Of a stretch of DNA of 64,000 nt, positions 1 to 10,236 are shown piece after piece. Position 1 is the first letter of the stretch. Every line of letters begins with the position of its first letter. The notes under the pieces were generated by a model. The model worked only from the letters and a program-made list of their open reading frames with translations. It was not told where the DNA came from and searched no databases. The position numbers were made by a program, and so were the translations under genes. Source of the DNA: Aldrovandia affinis (taxonomy: Eukaryota > Chordata > Actinopteri > Notacanthiformes > Halosauridae); contig JAINUG010000015.1 of the NCBI GenBank assembly GCA_029706075.1, forward strand, positions 3,941,154-4,005,153, given 5' to 3'.

Positions 1-2621
1 TCCACAGAACAGCTCTATTTTCACCTTTAGCACATCAATGGGTTTACATGAGCACCCAATTACTATGTCTTACCATAGTTGGCTCATGAATAGCATGGGT
101 GTATAAATACATGTCAGCTGCTATATTGACGAATTGTGAATATTGTGAATTGATTTATCTACTGGTCTGATGACCAGGGATCGAACAAACGGATTGGTTT
201 GCAAACAACTTATGTGACAAATGGTATCGGAATAAAAACTTGTGTATTTTTCATTCATTAAAACAACGTTGAAATTAGCGTTTTGGTTCAGATGGACGTG
301 GCGAGTATAAACTAAATAAAAACTCTTCTGCAAAGGAGGAAGGTCTATTTCTGAAGAACACTTTAGTTCATATGTATCCTACCAATGTATTTAAACAGGA
401 CACAACTGTCCCTTACCAACCTTATACAGAGCTCGTAGTGTAGACTACATGAGACGCTGTCTGACGGAGATTTCCAGGAAATCATCAAAAACACATTTTA
501 AAGACTAGACAGGAATTGCAGCTGTAACGTTACTGCTGGCCAACATTAAAATGATCCGTGGTATGATACCAAGAACTGAGCTTTAGAGGATTGGCCTAAT
601 CATACAGACTCCACTAGACTGGGGGGGGGGCATAGTGAAGCCAAGTTGAAAGCTGAAATATTAGTTCCAGCAGCTAGTAGTGTCAATGACATCTGTACTG
701 CGAGCAAACATAGGCTAAGCCATTTTAACCACTGTTGCCTTTTTATATACTGTACAAAATCTCTTACAGCTTGCTTACAAAAAATAGGAAGGAAGAGCTG
801 GATGAACTTTATCCCAAAGACTCACCCAGTGCTGGACAGCGTGCAGCTCAAACCTGCGCAGACTCATGCTCAAATTCGTATTCAGGTTCCAAAATAGATA
901 CGGGTAGGATTATTCTAGAATCATTTAATTTTCAATGTTTTTTATTTTTTTAAACCACATAACAGCTCAAATATTTGTCTTCCCACCCTGAGGAAGAATA
1001 AAGTCCAGTGTGTCCACAAATGTGCTGAGGAGGTTACGCTTTTCCAAAACACTCATGGCCTCTGCTGGGCACTGCAGGTGAGGAGGGCATCTCTCACCCT
1101 GGGCTTCTGGTGAAGCAACGGCCGGGCCAGTGATTGGAGTAAGAATGATGGCTATGACTGATTCAGCTTTAGAAATGTCCTCTCTATTGGAGGCAAAAAC
1201 AACTAACAAAAAAACAACAGCGTGACATCACTCTACTGATTTAAATATAGTCATATTATATACCAGGGCACAACATTAGGTAGTTGGGAAATAAATCACC
1301 CCATTTTGTTCATATTTAAAATAGGCAAGGGCTTTGCGCTGTGGGGGACCTATTACAGAGTGAATGATCTATTACAGTCCATTGCGTGTCCTTCAAGAGA
1401 CACATTCCCAGGATCCCATCCATTTTTTTTCTTTATTTCTCTTTTTTTGTCAGTGTTAAAAATGCATACTTTAATGATTATCATATCACCTCTGGTATTT
1501 AAAAATGTTTCCCTGACAATTTCAATGCTTCTTGTAATTTGGAATATTCTAAGCAATAATGTAATTTACATTTTACATTTTAGCAGAAGTAATATCCCTA
1601 ATGGACCCTCTGTCAGGTACATCAATGCATTTTACAGAAAATGGAGAGGAATCAGACCGCTAAGTCCCAATGTAGACCCTTTTGAGTGTCAGCATCGCGG
1701 TTGTCTAATGGATGGGATAATAACCCCGCAACCCCCCTCCCTCCCAAATCACTTGGTCTCTTTCCAGTAGCAGAGCTATCAGCAATAGCTGGCTTATTAA
1801 AAATGCACTTCATTATAGAGGCTTGTGGGGGAAAGGGGAGTAAAAATAGATTTTGTTGGGAGATTTGGTCCTTTGGCGTTAACGGCTCACGAGAAAAAAA
1901 AAAAAAAAAACCTGACATACGAGTCCATGCCACAAAAGGTTGCCTTGGCAACAGGAGCTGCACAGAACAAAAATTTTACACTGAAAAAAAGAAAGATGCA
2001 CTTCAGGGAAGCAGCATACGAGGAATGAGTAGGTGGGAACACAAGCTGGATGTGATCAGACTGAAGTTGGGAGCTATTTATAGTTTCTGATTTAATGTTC
2101 TGAACTTCAGGTCTGGAGTCTCATCTTGTTTCCCCAAACTGAAACTGTGCAGTCAGACGAGGGGTTAAAACGCGATCACTGGGAAAGTAGAGATACACAA
2201 TCAAAGTGCCCTAATTATGACATGACACCCCTACTGAGTTGAGGCCAGATTACTTTTAGTGAACGGGACAAGCTAGTTGGACGACTGGGTTGCTAAATAC
2301 TGATGGGATGGGAAATTGTACTGTACAGGAAGTGTGTCCCTCCTGAATGTCGGTGACACTGATCAAAACCTAAAGAAAAGGCGAACAAGATACCCCCTAA
2401 ATTGAAAACCAAAAGCATCAGTGCTCTTTTTTGTGTGTCTTTTTAGAGACGGTACTGGCTGTCTCAATGAAAGCACACCGCTTCGCAATTAAACAAAAAC
2501 ATTTAAAAGCAGGTTTGAATTAAAAACAGAAGTAAAATAATGCAACAGGTCAATAAGCGGTAACGAGCATGACCGCTCCATGTGGTGGTCTGAATATGAT
2601 GCTCCATTAGGAGAGCTCTAC
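1..2621 (-). other. pitpnc1: pitpnc1 intron 2 (partial)
   Basis: This stretch lies 3' of the pitpnc1 exon that ends at 2622, so it is the beginning of the next intron of that minus-strand gene. I looked for the following exon, expected to begin with a serine-lysine-leucine-proline stretch, and found none, so exon 3 lies outside the window. The only structure seen is a run of ten G at 621-630 and a run of seventeen A at 1894-1910. The open frames here are short and resemble no family I know. Confidence 0.7.
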
Positions 2622-2770
2622 CTGGACAGGTGAACTCTCTTCTCTGTGAATTGGCCTTCACCGTGCACGGGGTCCACATGTGGCTCGTTGCGCACCACCT
2701 CCACGCCTTCTCCCTTGTCGCTCTCCTCGTGACTGTGCTTGCTGATGGTGTACAGCTGTCCTATCCGATA
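2622..2770 (-). CDS. pitpnc1: pitpnc1 coding exon 2 (PITP domain)
   Basis: This 149-base exon encodes 49 residues of the N-terminal PITP lipid-transfer domain, beginning YRIGQLYTISKHSHEESD and ending with GQFTEKRVHLS plus two bases of the next codon. It closely follows my memory of human PITPNC1 (YKIGQLYMISKHSHEQSD and GQFTEKRVYLNS) and is clearly closer to it than to PITPNA, PITPNB or the PITPNM proteins. The protein moves phosphatidylinositol and phosphatidic acid between membranes in the cytosol. The acceptor AG is at 2772-2771 and the donor is CAG|GTAGAG, with GT at 2621-2620. The entry phase is 0, matching the end of the start-codon exon at 14812. The acceptor's pyrimidine tract is a (CT)n microsatellite. 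No frameshift or stop is present. Confidence 0.95.
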
Positions 2771-2772
2771 CT

Positions 2773-2775
<3 letters not shown>

Positions 2776-2807
<32 letters not shown>
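2776..2807. repeat. (GA)16 microsatellite at a splice acceptor
   Basis: Sixteen perfect GA units on the plus strand read as CT units on the strand of pitpnc1. They stop five bases short of the exon and supply nearly all of its polypyrimidine tract. Only the bases CTCAG separate the repeat from the exon. Confidence 0.95.
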
Positions 2808-2809
<2 letters not shown>

Positions 2810-3004
2810 TACATTCGACAACGCAGCTGAAACTCGATGCATGTCACGGGCAGGTTTAAAGGGCAACTTTGGCTAACGCCGTCTACACTTACACACAAGC
2901 GTTATCCTGCGAGCTGGCGAGATGGCTGTGGCGTGCTTAAAAGGACAAGGTGTGGACATGAGACGTAACGTAAGCCAAGCTTTGGCATATCAAGTCAAGA
3001 AACG

Positions 3005-3404
3005 CGGACCTAGGCCTCCCGCGTGGTCCAGTGGTTACAACGTTCGACACGGCGCCCGGGGTTCGATTCCCCGTCGCGACAGAGTCGGCTCTGACCGGGA
3101 GTGCCACCAGGGGCGGCAATTGGCTGTCCGTCCCAGGGAGGGGGGAAGGGAAGCCGACAGGACGTCGGCCGCGCACAGGAGTGGCTCTGTAGTACTGGGT
3201 TACGGTCGACGGCCTGGCAAGTGCTGTCTCGGAGACGATGCTTCGCCTTCGTCACTACCGGTCACAGGACTACGGCAGCGAACTCACATTACTAGGGTGG
3301 GGATTGACATTAAAAAAATAGCGGGTGTAATTGGATACTAAATTGGGAGAAAATGTGATAAAATCAGAAATCACATCAGAATCTTACCAAAAAAGAAAGA
3401 AAAA
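3005..3404 (+). mobile_element. tRNA-Glu-derived SINE
   Basis: The head at about 3018-3082 resembles a tRNA-Glu gene, with an A-box-like GTGGTCCAGTGGTTA and a B-box-like GGGGTTCGATTCCCC. A GC-rich body of about 250 bases follows, then a tail containing AAATTGGGAGAAAA and an A-rich end. The octamer AAGAAACG occurs at 2997-3004 and 3405-3412 and is a good candidate target-site duplication. The element lies antisense to pitpnc1, about 235 bases upstream of its exon 2. Two related copies lie near 43.5-44.2 kb. It is a SINE and not a functional tRNA, because the acceptor stem does not close and a long body follows. Confidence 0.85.
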
Positions 3405-5133
3405 AAGAAACGAAAACATGCAACACGGTCCCACTATCGGATTGTATGATCTGTGCACGATTACATCCCGAAATCCATAGTAAGATTGTAAATCGAAATT
3501 CATGTCCAAAAATGAGCCCAATTATAACAAATTATTCAAGGACGCTGGTCAGAAAATGATTGTGTATGGTTTACAGTTACATATGATAATTGTGCCCTTT
3601 CAGCTGCCCATAGGAAATGTGCACAACCTGGAAAGGTTCCTTGGGAATCCCAAAAATCAAGCACTCTATATTCTATCAAGATATTCCGTCAGCATTTGAA
3701 TTTAATCACAATCAGCTGTACATTACGTGAATTCATTTTCACTCAGCATAAAACTTACGACGGAAAGAACTGAGAGGGCAAAGCAGTATTTAATCAGCCA
3801 CGATGAACCAAATCCTCACATTAGCATCGCACCATGCTAAAACCGAGTGAAACTTAGTTACGCTGATGGAGACATTAACACGACACGCGCATTTAATAAC
3901 ACACAAATTGCCTGCCACATTTCCCATTCATCAAACTGATGAAGTGAGCCGCTGTAATTGGAATTGTACAGGGGAGTAGATATTGATGAGCGCTTATTCC
4001 GTGTCCTTTGCAGTGTGCTCTGTGGAAACCTAATCTGAAATCTCCTGCATAAAAAGACCAGCACAAACAGATTCAGAACCCAGCACACGTTCCGGGAGCA
4101 AGCACGCCCAGGCAGGACACAGTAAGTTTGGAAAATCTTTGGGAAGTAACGCATCCAAAGACAGTGTATTAATTAGTCAAAGTGGAGGACAGTCATGCGT
4201 CATGCTTTTTCACTAATGTGTGCAAGATCAGGGGATGTCACCATTTTTTATAAGCTCATCTTGGGGTTTGCATGCCCTGACATATCAATGGTTCATCCAC
4301 TCGAACAGTACTTATTACACAACAAACTGTGCCTTATGTGAACGTATCCAGTCAGTGTTTGTGAAGATCATTTTCATCGTTTGATGTGAAGGGACGAGGG
4401 ATAAAATTAATTGAAATTTACAGAACCTCCAATTACTCAATGAAGTAACCACATTTTGTTGTACTGTTTTTTGAACCATATCCACTGCAACTCCACATAA
4501 AAGTGAAAATCCTAACCGGCAAAAGTTTAATCTGGATCAAAATGCAGCTCGGGACAGGGAGGGGGGCTCCAACCTCTGTTCGCCTACTTCCAAATACAAA
4601 CACGCGCTTCGCATTCCTTCCCCCTCACGGGCCAGCAGTGGAGCTCCCTCCTGCATCACTGTCTTCTGCTGTGCCCCTGACGTCACACTGATGTCAAGGG
4701 TGGGCTAAAAATAGCAGCAGTGTAGCAGCAGTTAATGATCCTCCATCAGAAGGGGGGTAACGTGGAGAGGTGGGGGATTCTGTCGTTCATTATCCATCAA
4801 GCAGATATACCTGATATCAGAAGATCTTGCCTCATGCCATAAAAAAAACCCTGAAACTTGAAATTGAGCGTTTCGATTTGTGAGCAAGCGTTTTCCTGAA
4901 TCAGAAAGGCATTCTGCAGGACTGTGATCAGAATAAATATTTTAAAATGATAGCCTCTAATTCACATGAAAGTGCCACTGGTGTTTGTGGATTTAAAAGA
5001 ATGACAGACATTCTGCTTTAATAAATGAATGGCTGCACTGCAACCTTCTGTGATGGAGTGTTGATTTTATCAGGATATTTTATTAGTGCAGTTTGCCTTT
5101 GGAGGAAAAAAAAATAAAAAATAAAAACCCTCT

Positions 5134-5390
5134 GGCCTGGGTGGCTCATCCTGTTAAGGCACTGTTCTAGTGTGTGGACGAGCCTCACGGTCTGGTATTG
5201 AATCCAGACCATGCCATTGCCAACTGTGGCCAGTAGCTCCGCAGGGGCGATGCATAATTGGAAATGGCGTCTGACAATGCATGTTACCGAAGAGAGCGTG
5301 TGCTTGATTGCGCTCTGCGGAATTGACAGCAGAGGTTGCAGCGAGCACGGCTTAAAATACAATTAGGCATTCAAAATTGGAGAAAAAGGG
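5134..5390 (+). mobile_element. tRNA-derived SINE, second subfamily
   Basis: A tRNA-like head starts at GGCCTGGGTGGCTCATCC and has a decayed B box, GGTCTGGTATTGAATCC. The body contains GCAGGGGCGATGCATAATTGG, and the element ends in AAAATTGGAGAAAAAGGGG. That end matches the 3' tail of the SINE at 3005-3404 although the head differs, which suggests that one LINE partner serves several SINE heads. No clear target-site duplication was found. Confidence 0.7.
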
Positions 5391-6640
5391 GTAAGTGCAT
5401 AATAAAGTCTCACTTGAATAAAAAATGTAAGCAAAAAACCTCAGAATACAGGCCAAAAACAGTAATGCTTTTGATTATTAGCCTCCGATTATCTTAGCCT
5501 ATTACCGATTTAATAAATGTTTTATTTCGCTTTTCTTTTCTTTTTTCCACATTTGAGAAAAGCTTTTGATTGTGCTTTTCAGATTCACATATTTAGCCTC
5601 ATTATTTAACGCGTTTGATGTTTTATATTTATAGGTTACAGCCAAAAAGCATTCAGAAATATTATAATTTTCTCTTCCAAGTCTTCTAAATGTGTTTTAT
5701 TTGTATCTATATTTATATATTCAAACATTGTGTGAATACACAGTGAATATAAATTAATTTTCCAGCAAATGTGGATACCCCTAAATGTTACTGCAAATAT
5801 CCCAAGGGTGCCAAGACCTCTGAAGTACTGTCATTGCCATTTGTCAAGTTTATGGTTAGGGGGTTTGTGCCTTTAAATTTGCGTCAATTAGTCCATCAAA
5901 ATACCTCCTCGGAGCATGGTATTTTTAATGCTTTGCAGTAAGCCTGGTAAGTGTGTGTCGCAGAACACAAGCTGGTCTCCCGGTGCACTACTTTGAGAGC
6001 GCTGCACTGCCAGCCTTTACTTTATCTAGTGGAGCAGCGCTGCTGTGGACAGTCGTGCGCTCACAGCGGTCACAAACTCTCTTGGCAAGGTGGCAAACCA
6101 AAATAGGTGCGTTATCCAAATCGGGTCACCGTTTCATTCATCTTTCCGTTTTGCGCGATGGCCAGCATTCAGAAGTCATTTCCATAGCAGTGCAAAGTCA
6201 TGACACAAGTGGTATGCTGAACAGAGAGAGGTGCAAACAGAACATCAAGCATGAGCCCTCAGCTGACTGCACAAGCCACATGCTAAAATTCCAGTTCTGC
6301 CATTCATTTCAGGCCAGGCTTTAATTACTACCCTCTCTAGATACACATCATCCACAAAAGGAAAAGCTTGTTTCTGAATTCTACTTCAAAGGGTTATTAG
6401 GGGTTCTGGTTGACATGGTTGTTAACAATTGGTATTTGTCTTTATTTTTCTCCAAGGACGATAGGAGTATCCTTATTGTCTTGAAAGTACATGAAGCATT
6501 TGTAAAATAAACAGTTTCCTTACTGGCTGCAGGTTCTATCTTAGGAGCAGGAATTTGAACAGCTTCTAAAAGCATAGATATCTCGCAAGGTACATTTGGT
6601 GGCTAATAGTTTGGAGTGCATACGGATTTAAATAAAATTA

Positions 6641-7267
6641 AAATTCTGTGACTTTTCCACAACTTTCCATGACATCGAATTAGACTTTCCATGACATATT
6701 TCAAAACCAATGCCAACAAAGGTATGGATAACGCTTGGTGCAAAAACGTCATCACTTGGAAAGATGGATAGCGCTCAGGAGCTTTAAATTTCACCCTCTC
6801 CATTCCAAGCTCTGAGACGCCATTGGTGGCATTACATTTTCTGAACGTAGTGCAGCTTTCCAAGGACTGGAGTCATTGTTTGTGTGCTGAGTGTTGCCAT
6901 AGCATGCTAGCCAGTTTGTCATGAAAATAAAACATTTACTGGGTTGTATCATTATGGATATGGTTCACATTGCACATAAAAAATGGCTCATTGTTGCATT
7001 CATTTTTGTAATCTTTGATATTTTACTAAGAAAATACAGCAGAAACTTTGATGGGTCCTCTAGTCGCAATTGATTTCCTTTCATTTGGATTATTTGCCTA
7101 AAACTACAGAGTGGTATCTGGGACCAGAAGCCTTGGAGAGCGGACATTGTCTTGTCAAATGATTACTTTAAAAAGGTAAGAAATGAAATGTTAAATAAAG
7201 TTCAACAATCAGTAAATGTTTTACATTCCATGACTTTCCAGGTTTTCCCTGACCCATTGGAACCCTG
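6641..7267. mobile_element. possible non-autonomous DNA-transposon remnant
   Basis: Two patches share a TTCCATGACTTTCC-type sequence: CTGTGACTTTTCCACAAC at 6646-6663 with TTTCCATGACAT just after it, and ATTCCATGACTTTCCAGG at 7225-7242. The second patch ends in GGAACCCTG, which resembles the terminus of a well-known fish hAT-like repeat. The matching left terminus is not visible and both patches point the same way. This may therefore be one truncated copy or two scraps. The family call comes from memory. Confidence 0.35.
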
Positions 7268-8289
7268 AACATAAAGCAGCTGATCAAATCTACCTTCAAA
7301 ACATAATAGATCACAAAATCAGTGAGAACATTTCCTGATTCAAGATTATAACAGAATATTAAATATGTGGAATGCAGGTATTCCCTCAGCACATTATAGT
7401 CAAGGCGGGTCACTTGAATAAAATAACGCTGCAGCCTAAATTAAGAATTTGTTGAAAATACGGAAAATGTCCATAAATGCGCCCATTCATGTGCAATACC
7501 CATTTTGGCCAGCAGACGCCACTGCATTGCCTTAATCTCAAAAAAAGGCATTTAGATTTTTCGAGTGCATTTGTTCCACAAAACATGCAAAACCCAACCC
7601 CCACCACGCTCAGCCAACTTCCTTAACTGGTTGACACCTGTCAATATCCTTATTTTCCTAAACAAAGGTCAGTTGCTAGATAAACCTGCTGCTCTTCAGC
7701 AGTCTATTGTCTGCGTCCATTGCTGTAAATGCCCTGTACTGGCCGTAACGCCCTTTTACTAATAACACACACGGCCACTTTTGCCTTGCCTTATCATTTC
7801 ATTGGCTGTGGTGCCCACTCTCTGGGGGCAAGGGGAGATATAAAAATAAAATCTGCTCCCGGAAATAATTCTCAACATATTCTGAATACGTACGGCAACC
7901 ATACACCTGCATTGATTTTATTTCAAAACATATTAGCTGTAAAAGTCTAACAATACCCTTGCCGCATACATCAACCTATGTAGGAAATTATGTTTCCTTA
8001 ATGAAGGAAATCTTCAAGGTAAGCATTAATTCCAAATGATATAATTAAGTGAGTTTCAAATGTTTTAAAGACAGTAGCCCTGTTTGGTAATCTGACAAAC
8101 AGTGATTTACTCAATAGAAAGACCAATACATATGGCGCTCCTTCAGTGTGATAAATGTAGCAAACTTTGGTATCGGTAGCATTAGCTAGCTACCTATCCT
8201 TGTGCACTGACTGGTCTCTTAATATTTTCCATAAAGTTCAGAACATAGTCTAAAAATTAAACTGATATGTAGACATCCAGTAATAATGC

Positions 8290-8545
8290 ATTATTTTTTT
8301 TCCACATTTTTTCTCCAATTAGGAATTGCCAATTGTACTGTCTTGGTCACTGCTCAGCCACTTGCACCTGGGTTAAAGGCGTGCACTCCTCCAATACAGT
8401 GACTTTCTTTCACAATATGAAACCACATTACAAATGTGCCGATCAGAGAAGAGCTGCATCTCCCACTGATGAGAACTAGTAGCTTGTAGGCGCCTGGTTG
8501 CCTGCTAGGGGCATTTATGGCACGGTGAGCTGTGGAAACCAATGC
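8290..8545 (-). mobile_element. degraded SINE-like repeat (minus strand)
   Basis: Read on the minus strand, the 3' end contains CAATTGGCAATTCCTAATTG followed by GGAGAAAAAATGTGG and an A/T-rich end, the same tail type as the SINEs at 3005 and 5134. The body reads GGCGCCTACAAGCTACTAG and ends near a CACAGCTCACCGTGCC segment. I could not recognise a clean tRNA head. The call rests mainly on the shared tail. Confidence 0.5.
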
Positions 8546-8729
8546 AAAGTTAAGCCCACCCTTCTTCTGCGGGACTAAAGGCCTCTACATGCTTCTGCGT
8601 AAGCAACGTGACTGCAACGCGACATTCCTCTGAAACATGTTGCAGAGCACTTGGCAATACATACTTCTGCACAACCTACACAACATGGTGTCCTTACATT
8701 TCCTGAAGCTGGTTCATTTTATGCTGTGT

Positions 8730-9160
8730 TGAACAAATTATGCTAGCTATCTACAGCGTTAGCTACTGTTAGCGAGCTTTATTTGGCCGTGATACCAGGT
8801 TGCTAGCTAGCTAGCTAACGTTGACATAGATATATACAGGTATGGTATGCAGCTGCCAACAACGATGTTTATCGCTGTATTACTTCACTGATCTCTTGTG
8901 CGAACTATGATTGTTCTTACCATATTCTTACTAGCATAATTTGAACAAATTATACTTGTTATCTATATCGTTAGCTACTGTTAGCAAACTTTATTTGGCC
9001 GTGATACCAGGTTGCTAGCTAGCTAGCTAGATATTGATAGTTTTGCTTAGCTAATGTTGACATATTGATATATACAGGTATGGTATGCAGCTGCCAACAA
9101 TGTTGTCGATCGCTGTATTACTTCACTGATCTCTTGTGCAAACTATGATTGCTTTTACCA
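8730..9160. repeat. tandem duplication of a ~210-bp unit rich in GCTAGC
   Basis: Copy one (about 8730-8940) and copy two (about 8942-9160) share, in order, GAACAAATTAT, GTTAGCTACTGTTAGC, TTTATTTGGCCGTGATACC, GGTTGCTAGCTAGCTAG, ATATATACAGGTATGGTATG and CTTCACTGATCTCTTGTG. Copy two carries about twenty extra bases after the GCTAGC run. The copies are diverged at many positions, so the duplication is not recent. The unit matches no family I know. Confidence 0.9.
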
Positions 9161-9180
9161 TGTATTAATGCACATCTAGT

Positions 9181-9230
9181 AAATCGCTCTGGATAAGAGC
9201 GTCTGCTATATGCTTAAAAAAATGTATATG
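9181..9230 (+). repeat. SINE/LINE 3' tail fragment
   Basis: The sequence AAATCGCTCTGGATAAGAGC followed by GTCTGCTATATGC matches the conserved 3' tail of the full SINE at 53991-54228. Only the tail is recognisable. It directly follows the second copy of the 210-bp duplication. Confidence 0.75.
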
Positions 9231-9642
9231 CACCCTGCTCTTTCTTTGTTTTGTTAGTCGAATATTCTGCGCATTAAGGTGTTGTAGTGACATGTTACAT
9301 TTATATGTAATCTAAAGCACAACACAAAACATCTGGATATTTGCAACCTTAAATATATAATTTAGAATGGCATGAAGACCACAGTCAATCCTTCGTTGTT
9401 TGCAGAATCTCAGAGTTTAATGTACTGTCAGTACAATAGACTTTACAACCTTTGAAAAAAAGTAAGTACGCCGGTCATAAAAGCAGCTTGTGTGCGAGCA
9501 ACTCACCTTTATAGCATTAAAATAATAGAGTAAAATTCACGTGGAACAAAGGAACCAGCATATTGAAAATAATGTTAATGTATTAAGGAAAATTAAGATT
9601 GGTCTTTTCGCAGAATTTTAAAAATCGCTCCCCTAATCTGGA

Positions 9643-9689
9643 TGTCGCTCTGAATAAAAGCGTCTCTAATGCTTAAAATGTAAAATGTG
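9643..9689 (+). repeat. second SINE/LINE 3' tail fragment
   Basis: GTCGCTCTGAATAAAAGCGT, then a short TAATGC and AATGTAAAATGT, is a diverged copy of the same tail with the ATGTAA-like terminal repeats usual for this type. No head is recognisable. Confidence 0.65.
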
Positions 9690-10164
9690 AAAAAATGATG
9701 TACTAGCTCGATGAACTATGACCATGACAGCTCCACCTCCATTCGCTAACCAACCAATCAATGCTGTGCAACATCTACGCCACATGTTGAGAGTTTGATT
9801 TTTGTGCTAAGTACGCAAGATCCTCTGCAACACCCTCTACAACATCAACGCACGTTGCAGAGGATGTTGCGTCACAGTCGCACGAGCATATAGATGTGTC
9901 CTGCTGCTGCGAACTCCTGGCCATAGTCGGTTAATGTCATACACCAGACTGAAACTAACAATGTCTATATAGGGGCTAAGCCTGCACTTTTGCCGAATGC
10001 CTTTACTGACAGGCTTGAGGCCCGGGAGATTCTATTACATCTTGATTGGTGTCTTTTCCCCGTAAATTTCCCTAAAGCATAAAATGGTGAAAAGGCTATG
10101 CCTCGCAAGATAAAGTTAACTGTAATCATCAAAGCCATGGGGAGAGTTACTTTAGAAACTTTTG

Positions 10165-10236
10165 ATTAGCATTTCATTAGTATTGCGAATTGGTCAATAC
10201 TAGCATTAGCATTTCATTAGTATTGCGAATTGGTCA
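10165..10236. repeat. 32-bp direct repeat, period 40
   Basis: The 32-base block beginning ATTAGCATTTCATTAGTATT and ending GCGAATTGGTCA occurs at 10165-10196 and 10205-10236 with no differences, so the duplication is recent or the assembly duplicated it. Confidence 0.95.

Noticed and set aside
3018-3082. tRNA-Glu gene
   Set aside because: The A- and B-box-like parts are the head of a SINE with body, tail and flanking repeats, and the acceptor stem does not pair properly.
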